Made by a program: the position numbers and the translations under genes. Shown one piece after another: positions 1 through 9,416 of a stretch of DNA of 64,000 bases (position 1 is its first letter; every line of letters starts with the position of its first letter). The stretch comes from JAAZVM01 sp041694155 (GTDB lineage: Bacteria > Patescibacteriota > Gracilibacteria > BD1-5 > UBA6164). The notes below the pieces were generated by a model, which saw only the letters and a program-made list of their open reading frames with translations, was not told the origin of the DNA and ran no database searches. The stretch spans positions 1-64,000 of the forward strand of contig JASMTS010000012.1 of assembly GCA_041694155.1 (NCBI GenBank), given 5' to 3'.

Positions 1-148
1 GCAAAGAATTTGTTTAATTTTCTTCTAATATTCTGTTTATTTTAATGAACTTTGTCTTCTCTATATTCGCTTTCTTTTTAAAGCATCAAGATTCTATTAA
101 TTTAACTCAGTTTGTCAAAACTTTTTTAAGCTTTTTTTGAGTTTGGAA

Positions 149-224
149 TGGTGGGCCTGGTTGGAATTGAACCAACGACAAATTGGTTATGAGCCAACTG
201 CTCTAACCCCTGAGCTACAGGCCC
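149..224 (-). tRNA. tRNA(CAT), probably Ile2 (lysidine type)
   Basis: Complete cloverleaf on the minus strand with a 7-bp acceptor (GGGCCTG/CAGGCCC), anticodon CAT and an encoded 3' CCA. Three CAT tRNAs occur in the window. This one has a GGCTCATAACC anticodon arm, which resembles bacterial tRNA-Ile2 (C34 modified to lysidine by TilS) more than elongator Met. The Ile2 assignment is an inference from similarity; elongator Met remains possible. Confidence 0.85.
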
Positions 225-297
225 TTATTATAATAAGGAAGGTTAAGGCAATATACCGCACCTCATGTATTATCTTTTTTTAAACAAGATAACTTGA

Positions 298-387
298 TGG
301 CGGAAGGGATGGGATTCGAACCCACGGAATCCGTAAGGATTCACTCCCTTAGCAGGGGAGCCCGTTCAGCCACTCTGGCACCCTTCC
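298..387 (-). tRNA. tRNA-Ser(GCT)
   Basis: Class II tRNA with a long variable arm, acceptor GGAAGGG/GGGATCC-type pairing, anticodon GCT in loop CTGCTAA and encoded CCA. It is the second of four clustered minus-strand tRNAs. Confidence 0.93.
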
Positions 388-408
388 TAATTAACTTTTT
401 TAAAAAAA

Positions 409-496
409 TGGCGGAGAGACAGGGATTCGAACCCTGGGTACCTTGCGGTACGACGGTTTTCAAGACCGTTGCTTTCGTCCACTCAGCCATCTCTCC
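409..496 (-). tRNA. tRNA-Ser(TGA)
   Basis: Class II tRNA with a long variable arm, anticodon TGA (reads UCA serine codons), acceptor GGAGAGA and encoded CCA. The anticodon is UGA. This is not the tRNA that reads UGA codons; that would need anticodon UCA, and none is seen in this window. Confidence 0.93.
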
Positions 497-535
497 ACGC
501 AAACATTATTTAAAGAACATATCTATAAATAAAAA

Positions 536-610
536 TGGCTCCCCCGACTGGATTCGAACCAGTGACCAAATGGTTAACAGCCATCTACTCTACCACTGAG
601 CTACGGAGGA
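536..610 (-). tRNA. tRNA-Asn(GTT)
   Basis: Cloverleaf with anticodon GTT in loop CTGTTAA, acceptor TCCTCCG and encoded CCA. It is the 5'-most member of the four-tRNA cluster, which is read leftward. Confidence 0.93.
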
Positions 611-728
611 ATATTTTTTTATTGCTTATCTGATTAAGCGAGAATGATTTTATATTTTTTTTTAATATTGTCAAAATTTTTTTTATACTTTTTTTAGGTT
701 AAATTAAAAAAGCACTTTTTTAAAAATA

Positions 729-762
729 TTTTGTGGAGCTTTTTCGCTGAAACTCCACAAAA
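729..762 (-). terminator. Intrinsic terminator of gyrB
   Basis: Ten-bp stem TTTTGTGGAG/CTCCACAAAA a few bases after the gyrB stop, followed on the minus strand by a T-rich run. Confidence 0.85.
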
Positions 763-772
763 TAAATAACAA

Positions 773-2671
773 TTAAACATCCAAGTTTTGAACATCTTTT
801 GCTCTTGTTTGAATAAATCTTCTTCTAGGAGCAACTTCTCATCACATAAGGATTTTAAATATTTCATCTGCTTTTTCAGCATCATCAATACTCACTTTGT
901 ACATTTTTCTAGTATTTGAGTCCATAGTAGTCTCCCATAATTGGTCAGGATTCATTTCTCAAAGCCCTTTATATCTTTGTATATTATCTCAAGCTATTCA
1001 TTCAGTATTAACAATTGCAGATTTTTCATCTTCAGTAAATACATACCAAGCTTTTTTTCATTTAGTAAGTTTATATAAAGGTGGTTGAGCTATATAAAGA
1101 TATCAGTCCTTAATAAGATCTTTTAAATATCTAAAGAAAAAAGTCAAAAGTAATGTTCTTATATGAGCACCATCAACATCAGCATCTGTCATTATTACAA
1201 TTCTGTGATATCTAAGTTTTGATATATCAAATGATTCTCATATAGATGTACCTAGTGCTATTATAAGGTTTTTGATTTCTTGATTTGCAAATATTTTGTC
1301 TATACGAGCTTGTTCAGTATTAAGTATTTTACCTCTAAGTGGCAAAATAGCCTGAGTTTCTCTGTCTCTACCAGATTTGGCAGATCATCATGCAGAATCC
1401 CCCTCAACTATATACAGCTCTGACTTAGAAGGATCTTTTGAAGAACAGTCAGCAAGCTTTCAAGGTAGAGTCATTCATTCTAATGCTCATTTTCTTATAA
1501 CAGTATCTCTAGCAGCTCTAGCAGCTAATCTAGCCTTGGCAGCCAAGAAAACTTTTTCTATTATTTTTTTAGCTGTAGCAGGATTTTCTTCCAAAAACTC
1601 CATGAACTTTTCACTAAAAACACTGTCAACAGCTCATCTAGCTTCTGGTGTACCAAGCTTACCTTTTGTTTGTCATTCAAATTGAGGATCTACTACTTTT
1701 ACAGATATTACACAAGTAAGACCTTCAATAACATCATCATTTGTTAAATTTTGATCTTTTTCTTTTAGTATAGATTTATCTCTAGCGTATTTATTAATAG
1801 TTCTAGTAAGACCAGTCCTGTAACCAGTCATATGTGTTCATCATTCTGGAGTATGAATATTATTAACAAAAGATATTATATTATTAGAATATTCTCTATT
1901 ATACTGCATAGATATTTCTACCATAATATCTTTTGCTTCTTTTTCTACATAAAATATATCACCCAAAGTAGATTCATTTTTATTTAAAAAATTTACATAA
2001 GATTTGATACCTCATTCAAAATAATATTTATACCTTTCTCATGTTCTCTCATCATTAAGGTACAAAGTTATTCATTTTGTAAGATAAGCTTGTTGTCTTA
2101 ATCTATTTTTAATAGTTTTATAATCAAAGCTAGTAGTTATTTTGAATATACTTTCATCAGGATAAAACTTTATAATTGTTCATGTATGGTCAGTTTTTCA
2201 AACAACAGTTATATCTCAATCACTAACTCAAGTAGAAAATGATTGGTAATGAATTTTTCAATCTCTGTGAACCCATGCTTCCATCTTGGTAGATAATGCG
2301 TTTACTACAGAAGATCAAACACCATGCAATCAACCAGAAACCTTATAACCTCATCAACCAAACTTACCTCAGGCATGTAATACAGTTAATATAGTCTCTA
2401 GAGTAGATTTTCATGTTTTACCATGTTTTTCTACAGGTATTCATCTACCGTTATCCTCTACAGTACAAGAACCGTCAGCTCATAAAGTTACACTTATAGT
2501 ATCACAATGTCAAGCCATTGCCTCATCTATAGAGTTATCTACTATTTCCCAAACCAAATGATGTAATCATCTTTCATCAGTAGAACCAATATACATTCAT
2601 GGTCTTTTTCTTACAGGTTCTAATCATTCTAAAACCTGAATATTCTCAGCTCAATAATTTTGTTCTGCCAT
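773..2671 (-). CDS. gyrB: DNA gyrase subunit B
   Basis: ATP-dependent type II topoisomerase subunit, which introduces negative supercoils together with GyrA. 632 codons, TAA stop, close to the family's usual length for the short form. The start reads MAEQNYGAENIQVLEG, then RPGMYIG (about residues 23-29) and the GHKL-type EIVDNSIDEA (about 40-50), which contains the ATP-binding Asn/Asp residues. The C-terminus has GEMNPDQLWETTM, typical of GyrB/ParE Toprim enzymes, and ends in KDVQNLDV. Many family glycines are TGA, for example the RPGMYIG glycine and the second residue of LMGEEV. ParE is the alternative. The QLWETTMD tail and the single copy in view favour GyrB. Confidence 0.95.
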
Positions 2672-2796
2672 GTTTTATAAAAATCTTATTTAATAAGTTA
2701 TAATAATAATATAACAATATTTACAACAAAATCAAGGTTATGTCTATACCTAGACAAGAAAAAAAATAAAAACTCTTAGAAAGGAAATTTTTATAT

Positions 2797-2830
2797 AAAA
2801 AACACCAATTTTTAAAAATTGGTGTTTTTT
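2797..2830 (-). terminator. Intrinsic terminator after the secreted protein gene
   Basis: Long perfect palindrome with stem AAAAAACACCAATTTTT and its complement, T-run on both strands. It lies between the 2899-3786 gene and gyrB, both read leftward. Confidence 0.85.
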
Positions 2831-2898
2831 TATATTTTTTAAACATACGGGATAAAAAATAAAATTGCTTATAAGTCAAAATTTTAAGTTTTAGAAAC

Positions 2899-3786
2899 TT
2901 ATCTAATTTGAAGTTTTTCATCAGGAAACTGATAAGTAGAGTAATTTAACTTTAAAATATTTTTTCATTTTGATAGATTAACTTTAAATTCATAATATGG
3001 CAAAAAAGCTCTAGACACCCAATCTAATCAAATTGGGAACTTTCTTTTAAACTGTATTAACTCATATTTTTTTTCTATATTTAAAGAACTAACACTAGAG
3101 TTTAATTCAGATAAATCAGCTCAACTATCTAATTTTTTGTATGCATCAGATAGAGATAAAGGATTATTATTTATAGATCAACCTACATTATAATATTCTG
3201 AAGTTGTATCATACAAAGTTAATAGACTATTTTTATCTGGAATAGAATAATGAGGGAAAGATAATAATTCACGAGAATACTGTGCAGAATGATATTCTGA
3301 AGGAATAGGATATAACTTAAACAAAACTTCTTGATCTATATCTGACTCTATTAAAACACTACGACTATGAATCATATTAGTATATAACACTTCTTTTTTT
3401 TCTACTTTAACATCATCGAAAGAACGAGCATAATCTGGTGCTACTTGATGATTTTTATCTATAAATCTATAAATGTTTCATTCTATATCAATAATACCTT
3501 CAGATAAGAATCTATTTAATTTTTCACTACCAAACCTATCAATTAATTTTTTTTCTAAAGGAGTATACTTAGGAATCTCATATCTAATTCTATCATTTGT
3601 AGTAAATATAGCCTCATAATTATGTTCTGTCATTTGTATTTCTTTATTTGGAACAAGAGTTCAAAGAAGTTGGATTCTTTTTTGATCACTACTAGGAGAG
3701 AAATAATGATATTCTACTGTTCTAGCAGATACTACTGAAAAACTTAAAATACTAATTAAATATATTGCAAATATTTTTTTAACCAT
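2899..3786 (-). CDS. Secreted protein of unknown function
   Basis: I do not recognise the family. 295 codons, TAA stop. The N-terminus MVKKIFAIYLISILSFSVVSA is a typical Sec signal peptide, with cleavage expected after residue 21. The mature part has no further membrane segment and no cysteine pattern that I noticed. It is rich in Tyr, Ser and charged residues, which suggests a soluble exported protein. It is transcribed divergently from the exported CHAP-like protein at 3911, with 124 bp between the starts. At least three TGA-Gly codons are needed to read it through, so it is adapted to the recoded genome. Confidence 0.8.
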
Positions 3787-3820
3787 AATTTTATATTAAT
3801 AATTATACAAAATTATTGTA

Positions 3821-3847
3821 TTGACTAAAAAAAAAAAACAATACTAT
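3821..3847 (+). promoter_or_regulatory. Putative promoter for the 3911 gene
   Basis: TTGACT at 3821-3826 and TACTAT at 3842-3847, spacer 15 bp (short). The gene also has an unusually good Shine-Dalgarno for this genome, AAGGAG at 3898-3903, 7 nt before the ATG. Confidence 0.4.
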
Positions 3848-3910
3848 TTTTCATGATTTATATCATAAGATATAAGTCAATTTTGTTCAATAGGAAAAAG
3901 GAGCTCTAAA

Positions 3911-4603
3911 ATGAGTTTTGTAAAAAAATTAGTATTCGCTGCATTAATGATTTTTTCATTGAATGCTTTTTCTCAAGGTTATGAATATCCAGTACTAAAG
4001 GCAGGGGTTAAAAATGATATAGTTACATTAATAGCTGATTCTGATAACTTTGTAGGTGAAACAGAATATCACTTTAATGAAAATATTGCATATTTAAAGC
4101 ATACTAACTATACTGTTAGTGTCTTTAATAAATACGGAACTACATCTGGTGAAATATATCACCCAAAATGCTATAATTATGATCAACCATATATATCATC
4201 AACAGAAGAACTTTTATCTGTTGGTAATGGCTCAAAGGCATATAGCGGTGAAGGAGAATGTCAGGTTTATATAGAATATTTCCAATGTGTTCAATTTGCT
4301 CAAGCAATATCAAATGCTGGCACAGCCACAGGACGATGGAAAGAACCAGAGGGAGATCCAAATATAGACCAAAATACTGACGTTTCATGGAAACTTATTG
4401 CTAAATTTGGACCTGATGGTTACTATAATGGTAGTATAAATGGCCATGTAGCACTCGCTATAGGATCTAATTATAAAGGAGTTTATGTTATTGATCAAAA
4501 CTGGGAAGGCTCTAGAACAGCTGATTATGGCAAAATTGGTATTCATATAATACCTTGGAGTGAAGCTACTAATTATGGCCTAGTAACAATACCTAGTAAC
4601 TAA
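3911..4603 (+). CDS. Secreted CHAP/amidase-like protein
   Basis: 230 codons with a signal peptide (MSFVKKLVFAALMIFSLNAFS; mature from about residue 22). The second half has QCVQFAQAIS (Cys about residue 124) and, about 55 residues later, GHVALAIG followed by VIDQNWEG. This is the Cys...His layout of CHAP/NlpC-like or BPSL0067-type cysteine amidases, so a cell-wall-hydrolase or effector-like activity is plausible. It is inferred from the motif only. Unlike its neighbours the gene uses no TGA codon although it has many glycines (GGT, GGA, GGC), and it contains a CGA arginine codon. That fits recent acquisition or strong expression. Strong AAGGAG ribosome binding site. Confidence 0.75.
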   Translation: MSFVKKLVFAALMIFSLNAFSQGYEYPVLKAGVKNDIVTLIADSDNFVGETEYHFNENIAYLKHTNYTVSVFNKYGTTSGEIYHPKCYNYDQPYISSTEELLSVGNGSKAYSGEGECQVYIEYFQCVQFAQAISNAGTATGRWKEPEGDPNIDQNTDVSWKLIAKFGPDGYYNGSINGHVALAIGSNYKGVYVIDQNWEGSRTADYGKIGIHIIPWSEATNYGLVTIPSN

Positions 4604-4619
4604 TTTTTACAAAAAACAA

Positions 4620-4650
4620 AAAGACATCATAATAAAATTATGATGTCTTT
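4620..4650 (+). terminator. Bidirectional terminator
   Basis: Fourteen-bp perfect stem AAAGACATCATAAT/ATTATGATGTCTTT with a 3-nt loop, lying between the convergent genes ending at 4603 and 4658. Works on both strands by symmetry. Confidence 0.88.
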
Positions 4651-4657
4651 TAAATTT

Positions 4658-5206
4658 TTAAAACTCCTTCTTTATTTCTTCAAACATTTTATTATCACAA
4701 AACTTAGAAGCTAGATCTATGTCTCAAGACCTTAGAGCATTTCTCAAATTGGTAGCAGATAAGTCATATTTTTCTGAGCCAAACTCTATAAAACTACCTT
4801 TTCTGGAATTTTCTATAAAATTAATCTTGTAATTTGGTAGATGATTTTTGTTTTTATTCAAAACTTTATAAGCACTATCATTATTAATATCTCAAAAATA
4901 AAAATTTATATCATATATTCATGGAAAATTTTCATATAATATTTTATATATACTATAAACCCATACTAAATCACTAGAATCATCTTTTAATTCTACTATT
5001 TTTAATTTATTATTAAATAAATATTTTTTTGATAAAATATTTTTTATTTGTTTGAAGTCTAGAGGATTTTTTTCATCTCTATTTTTCATAGTACCTACAA
5101 GTATCAATACAAAGTCATTTTCATCTATTATTTTATTAATAATAGATAAATGTCACAAATGTGGAGGATTCATCCTACCAATAAACAATCATAATTTATT
5201 ACTCAT
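4658..5206 (-). CDS. NadM-like nucleotidyltransferase
   Basis: 182 codons. Nucleotidyltransferase of the HIGH superfamily: the N-terminal GRMNPPHLGHLSII (about residues 9-22) matches the GRFQPxHxGH signature, and the C-terminal SATNLRNALRSGD matches the ISxTxxR ATP-binding motif. Length and layout resemble archaeal-type NMN adenylyltransferase (NadM) or related ADP-ribose/NMN enzymes. The reaction would be transfer of AMP from ATP to a small phosphate acceptor, most likely NMN in NAD synthesis. The substrate cannot be fixed from sequence alone. It lies downstream of prfA and obg on the same strand, but a terminator separates it from prfA. Confidence 0.8.
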
Positions 5207-5226
5207 AATAATAGTTATTTATAAAT

Positions 5227-5254
5227 AAAAACTAAACAATATATGTTTAGTTTT
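5227..5254 (-). terminator. Intrinsic terminator of prfA
   Basis: Stem AAAACTAAACA/TGTTTAGTTTT with a T-run on the minus strand; its upstream arm overlaps the last bases of the prfA stop region. Confidence 0.8.
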
Positions 5255-6332
5255 ATAAGTTTCATTTTCATGCAGCTTCTAGCTTTGCTTGTCTGTCAGC
5301 TAAAGCACATGCTTCTATAATATTTGATATTTTTCACATCATTATACCAGGTATTCATGAAAAGTTTTGACCTATCCTATGATCAGTAACTCTGTCTTGA
5401 GGAAAATTATAAGTTCTAATTTTTTCAGATCTATCTCAACTACCTACTTGTGAAGCTCTTGCTTCTCACAATTCTTTTTGTCTTTTTTCTTCTTCAAAAG
5501 CATAAAGCTTACTTCTCAATATAGTCCGGGCTTTTTCTCTGTTTTTGTGTTGAGATCTACCATCTTGACAAAAAACCATTATTCAACTCGGTTTATGTTT
5601 TAATTGAACAGCAGAATCAGTTGTATTAACATGCTGACCTCATGCTCAACTAGATTTGGTAAATGACATTTCTACATCAGCTTCATTTAATTCTATATCT
5701 ATATCGTCTGCTTCTGGCATTATTGCTACAGTTACAGTACTAGTATGAACTCTTCATTTACTTTCTGTTTCAGGTATTCTTTGTACTCTATGTACTCATG
5801 ATTCATATTTAAACCAAGAATATGCTCATTCTCATTTAACCTCAAAAATTATTTCTTTTACTCAACCTGCTTCACTAACAGATTGTTCAGTTATTTCAGT
5901 TTTAAATCATTGGCTTTCAGCAAACATTATATAGCTTTTTGAAAGTTCTCATGCAAATAATGCAGCTTCATCTCATCCAGCTCAAGCCCTTATCTCTACT
6001 ATAATGTTTTTGTCATCATTAGGATCCTTAGGTAAAAGAGCTATTTTTAAAGATTCTTCTAGTTCTGGAATTCTATCCTCTGCTGACTGAATTTCTTCTT
6101 TTAAAAGCTCTCTCATATCTTCATCTTTTTCTCAAGAAAGCATTTCTTTGTTTTCGTCTAAAGAAGTATATAATTCCTTATATTCTTTATAAAGATTTAC
6201 AGCTTCTTCTATTGATTTTTTTCTAGTTGACACTTGCCTTATTTTTTTCTGATCCTTAAAAACTTCTGGATCTCAAAGACTTTGTTCAAGCTGAGAATAT
6301 TCATCTACCAAATTATCTAAATTAAATTTCAT
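5253..6332 (-). CDS. prfA: Peptide chain release factor 1
   Basis: 359 codons. Releases finished peptides at UAA and UAG. The RF1 class is shown by RVQRIPETESKGRVHTS, where the PxT recognition tripeptide is PET, and by SEKIRTYNFPQDRVTDHRI. The catalytic loop reads SSGAGGQHVN with the GGQ motif (Gln at 5634-5636). The first Gly of GGQ is encoded by TGA (5640-5642), so synthesis of this factor itself depends on UGA being read as glycine. RF2 normally terminates at UGA and is expected to be absent from such genomes; no RF2 is in this window. The next gene on the same strand upstream is obg, with a 67-bp gap. Confidence 0.95.
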
Positions 6333-6399
6333 ATTTTTTTATAAAAAATTACATTAATTAAAATACATACTATGAAGTTTTTGAATTTTTTCAAGAATA

Positions 6400-7764
6400 C
6401 TACAAATCATATTTTAATTTATCAAGAGGAATTTCTTTTCAGGCAATAATTATTTTTGGTGAAAATGTCTCATCATCGTTTCACTCAAAAAAGAAACTGT
6501 TATCCTTTCAAGTATCCTTCATTATACCCTCTAACTCTGATTGTACTGTTTTTAATATACCTAATTTTTCAATAACATCATAAACCCTAGCTACAGCTTC
6601 TAGGTTTGAAAAATCAGTCATTCTAACTATTTGCTCTATTCTTTCTCCTCTTGCTTTAAATGTATATCATTCAACATATTCTACACTATATCTTTTTGGA
6701 TCTATGTCTTGTTTTAAATCATATAGTTTTACTTCTTTTGGCTCACTGTCTTTTTCTTGAACAGAAACAATATTTTCCCTAGAATAATTATCTATCAAAA
6801 AGTCTACAAGCTCATCAACACCTTCTCATGTAGCGGCAGAAATAACAAAAATATTTTTGTTATCAAACTTATTTTTGAATTCATCTAGTATAAATTGTTT
6901 CATTTCATCATCTAGCAGGTCTGCTTTTGAAAAAACTAATATTTCTTCTTTTTGGGCCAATTCAGAAGAAAAGTACTCTAATTCTTTTCTTATATTTTTG
7001 TAATCATCAAAAACCTGATCCATTCTATACATATCTAACATATGCAATAAAACACCTGTTCTTTCAATATGTTTTAAAAACTCTATACCAAGTCATTTTC
7101 ATTCACTAGCTCATGGTATAAGACCTGGAACATCTTCCAACACAAGTGACTTTCATTTATAGTCTAATACTCATAAATTTGGAGTAAGTGTAGTAAAAGG
7201 ATAATCTCAAACTTTTGCTTTTACATTAGTTATATTTGATATAAGAGTTGATTTACCAGCACTAGGTACTCATATTATTCATATATCAGCTACCAACTTT
7301 AATTCTAACAAAAGATTTTTTTCTTCATTAACATCTCATAATTCAGCGAAAGCAGGAGCTTGTCTAATAGAAGAACAAAAGTGTGCATTTCAATAACCTC
7401 ATCTACCTCACCTAGCTACTAATAATTTTAAATTATCTTGATCCAAGTCAGCTATAAGATCTCAAGTGTCAGCATCTTTGACTATAGTACCAACTGGTAC
7501 TTTCAAAATCAAATCTGAAGCATTAGCTCAATGCATAGTATTTGTTCATCATCATTCTCATTTTTGAGCTTTTAATACCTTTTTATGTCTATACTCCGAA
7601 AGAGTATTTAAATTGATATCAGTTTGAAGATATACATCTGCTCATTTTCAACCATCTCATCCCCGAGGTCATCATTTTGGTATATATTTTTCTCTTCTCC
7701 AAGAAACTAATCAATCTCATCATTTACCTGAAACTACCTTGATTTTTACTTCATCTATAAACAT
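6400..7764 (-). CDS. obg: GTPase Obg
   Basis: 454 codons, TAG stop. Ribosome-associated GTPase involved in large-subunit assembly and stress control. The order is a glycine-rich Obg fold (residues 1-155, FIDEVKIKVVSGKGGDGLVSWRRE start), a G domain with GVPSAGKSTL (G1), DVPGLIPGASEGKGLG (G3) and FSKADLL (G4), and a C-terminal OCT domain of about 100 residues. The Obg fold has many consecutive TGA codons, including GGDGG and GEGGG tracts, which makes it one of the strongest demonstrations of TGA = Gly here. G1 has S in place of the usual N (GxPNxGKS). Confidence 0.95.
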
Positions 7765-7899
7765 TATTTTGATTTATTAAATTTAATATTAATTTTATTA
7801 TAAGTATTTTTATTTATTTTTCAATAACTGCTGAATTTTATACAAATAAAATAAAAAGCAAATGTTTATTTTAATAAATAAAATCTTCCATTCAACTCC

Positions 7900-7944
7900 T
7901 AAAAAATAAAATTACTCCTAAGATATTTTATCTTAAGAGTAATT
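7900..7944 (-). terminator. Terminator downstream of the tRNA(CAT) gene
   Basis: Sixteen-bp stem with one mismatch per arm (AATTACTCcTAAGATA and its complement at 7910-7944); on the minus strand it is followed by a T-rich tail. It lies between the tRNA at 7960 and obg. The remaining 100 bp to obg is plain AT-rich sequence. Confidence 0.7.
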
Positions 7945-7959
7945 ATTTTGCTTTAAACA

Positions 7960-8036
7960 TGGTGTCAATGAGTGGAGTTGAACCACCGACCTCGGGGTTA
8001 TGAATCCCGCGCTCTAACCAACTGAGCTACACTGAC
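7960..8036 (-). tRNA. tRNA-Met(CAT), probably elongator
   Basis: Cloverleaf with acceptor GTCAGTG/CATTGAC, anticodon CAT and encoded CCA. The GATTCATAACC anticodon arm and paired 1:72 base argue against initiator. Elongator Met is preferred over Ile2 by resemblance. Base 31:39 is an A-C mismatch. Confidence 0.85.
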
Positions 8037-8092
8037 ATATATTAATTTTGCTGAGTCTTTATATTTATAAACGATAAAAAGTCAAATTTTTT

Positions 8093-8120
8093 TTGACTTA
8101 TTAACTTAATTAAATAAAAT
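8093..8120 (+). promoter_or_regulatory. Promoter of the rpsF-ssb-rpsR operon
   Basis: TTGACT (8093-8098), 16-bp spacer, TAAAAT (8115-8120), about 70 bp before the rpsF start. Same TAAAAT-type -10 as several other genes in the window. Confidence 0.6.
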
Positions 8121-8190
8121 ATCGCTACTTTGTAAAAAGTATTTTATATCCTTCCAATTAATTAAATTGGATAATAACCCAAAGGAAAAT

Positions 8191-8478
8191 ATGGCAAACT
8201 ATGAATTAATGCTTATTATCAATCCTAATGTATCTGAAGAAGATAGAAACACTTCATTAGAAAACTTAAAAAGCATGTTTGAAAAAAACGAAGCTAAAGT
8301 AGAAAAAGAAGATATATGGGGAGACAGAAAATTGGCATACCAAATAAACAAGTTAGACAGAGGTTTTTACGCTTTGTATGATTTAGAATTAGATGGTAAA
8401 AAAATAAAAGAATTATCTAGATTAATAAACTTAGATAAAAATATTATAAGATACATGTTTAGCAAAAAAGAAGCTTAG
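8191..8478 (+). CDS. rpsF: Ribosomal protein bS6
   Basis: 95 codons. Small-subunit protein that pairs with bS18 on the 16S platform. The sequence NYELMLIINPNVSEEDRN and the IWGDRKLAYQINK segment are characteristic. The ATG at 8191 is chosen because it has AAAGGA just upstream and gives the family N-terminus; an in-frame TTG at 8167 would add eight non-conserved residues. First gene of the conserved rpsF-ssb-rpsR order. Confidence 0.95.
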   Translation: MANYELMLIINPNVSEEDRNTSLENLKSMFEKNEAKVEKEDIWGDRKLAYQINKLDRGFYALYDLELDGKKIKELSRLINLDKNIIRYMFSKKEA

Positions 8479-8522
8479 TAATTAAACTTCAATAATTTTA
8501 TACTATTTATAATAAATATAAT

Positions 8523-8915
8523 ATGAGAACAGTTAATAAAGTTATACTTATAGGTAATATAACTAGAGATCCTGCAGTAAAAACTACTGAATCTAATAAA
8601 AAAGTAGCATTATTTACTATAGCTACTAATAGATATTTCAAAACTTCTGATGGAGAACAAAGATCTGAAAGTGAATTCCATAACTGTGTAACATGGGGTA
8701 ATTTAGCTGAAAGATGTGAAAAATATTTAGTTAAAGGTAAACTAGTTTATGCAGAAGGTAGAATGAAAACTAGAGTTATAGAAAAAGATGATTGAACTAA
8801 ATCGTATAAAACTGAAGTTGTTGTTTCTAACTTAATCTTCTTAAACAAAAAATCAGAATTTGATGAATCATATGATGATTCTGAAGCAAGTTATGACGAA
8901 GATGACAAATTTTAA
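8523..8915 (+). CDS. ssb: Single-stranded DNA-binding protein
   Basis: 130 codons. OB-fold protein that coats ssDNA in replication and repair. The N-terminus NKVILIGNITRDPAVK and WGNLAERCEKYLVKGKLVYAEGRM are diagnostic. A single TGA after EKDD falls at the conserved Gly before the TEVV strand; reading through gives the full OB fold and an acidic tail ending DDSEASYDEDDKF. This resembles the usual acidic SSB tip, although it lacks the exact DDIPF. It sits between rpsF and rpsR as in most bacteria. Confidence 0.95.
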
Positions 8916-9034
8916 TTGATACAATTAAAAGATAGATAAATTATCAGACATATATTTAATGTTTGGTTGCAATAATGAGTGAATAATAATTTTACTCAAA
9001 ATCCAGAATTTATTATATATAATCAAAAAATATT

Positions 9035-9253
9035 ATGACAAAAAATACATGTCCTTTAGAAGGTCAAAATATAGACTACAAAAATGTAGACTTATTAAAA
9101 AAATACATAACTAAGTTTGGTAAAATAACTCCTAGATATTACACTGGAGTATGTTTAAAAAATCAAAAAAAATTAGCAAAAGCAATTAAAAAAGCTAGAA
9201 TTATGGCTTTATTACCTTTTGTTAAAGGATACGACCCAAACTACGAAGGTTAA
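9035..9253 (+). CDS. rpsR: Ribosomal protein bS18
   Basis: 72 codons without TGA. The motif IDYKNVDLLKKYITKFGKI followed by PRYYTGVCLKNQKKLAKAIKKAR and ending in a LLPFV segment is the bS18 core. Last gene of the operon, followed by a strong terminator. The 119-bp gap after ssb holds nothing I recognise. Confidence 0.95.
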   Translation: MTKNTCPLEGQNIDYKNVDLLKKYITKFGKITPRYYTGVCLKNQKKLAKAIKKARIMALLPFVKGYDPNYEG

Positions 9254-9258
9254 TTTTG

Positions 9259-9289
9259 AAAACTTTGGAATCACTTCCAAAGTTTTTTT
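9259..9289 (+). terminator. Terminator of the rpsF operon
   Basis: Twelve-bp stem AAAACTTTGGAA/TTCCAAAGTTTT with a 4-nt loop and T7 tail directly after rpsR. Confidence 0.9.
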
Positions 9290-9314
9290 ATTTTTATAAC
9301 AAAAGATTAAAAAC

Positions 9315-9387
9315 TTTACTTTTTTATTTTTGTACATATAATTCGCGCGTAAAATTAAGTTCAGCTAGATTTTGCTGGACTTAATTT
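9315..9387 (+). promoter_or_regulatory. typA promoter and leader hairpin
   Basis: TTTACT (9315-9320), 16-bp spacer, TATAAT (9337-9342). The leader then carries a 14-bp inverted repeat at 9352-9387 (AAATTAAGTTCAGC and its near-complement) ending 29 nt before the typA ATG. There is no U-run, so it is not a simple terminator. It may protect the 5' end or modulate translation (inference). Confidence 0.45.
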
Positions 9388-9416
9388 GTTATTTTAAAAT
9401 TTTAGAACATACATTT

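Noticed and set aside
409..496. tRNA-Ser(TGA) as the decoder of UGA
   Set aside because: Its anticodon UGA reads UCA. A UGA decoder needs anticodon UCA.
294..599. Open frame across the tRNA cluster (MMAEGMGFEPTES...)
   Set aside because: It is a translation of the antisense of tRNA-Ser and tRNA-Asn genes; the GFEP strings come from T-arm sequence.
5253..6332. Apparent frameshifts or pseudogenes in prfA, obg, dnaE and others
   Set aside because: All breaks are TGA codons in the same frame; no frameshift is needed once TGA is Gly.
8523..8915. Selenocysteine insertion at TGA
   Set aside because: TGA is far too frequent, occurs at glycine positions, and no SECIS-like or sel genes are seen.
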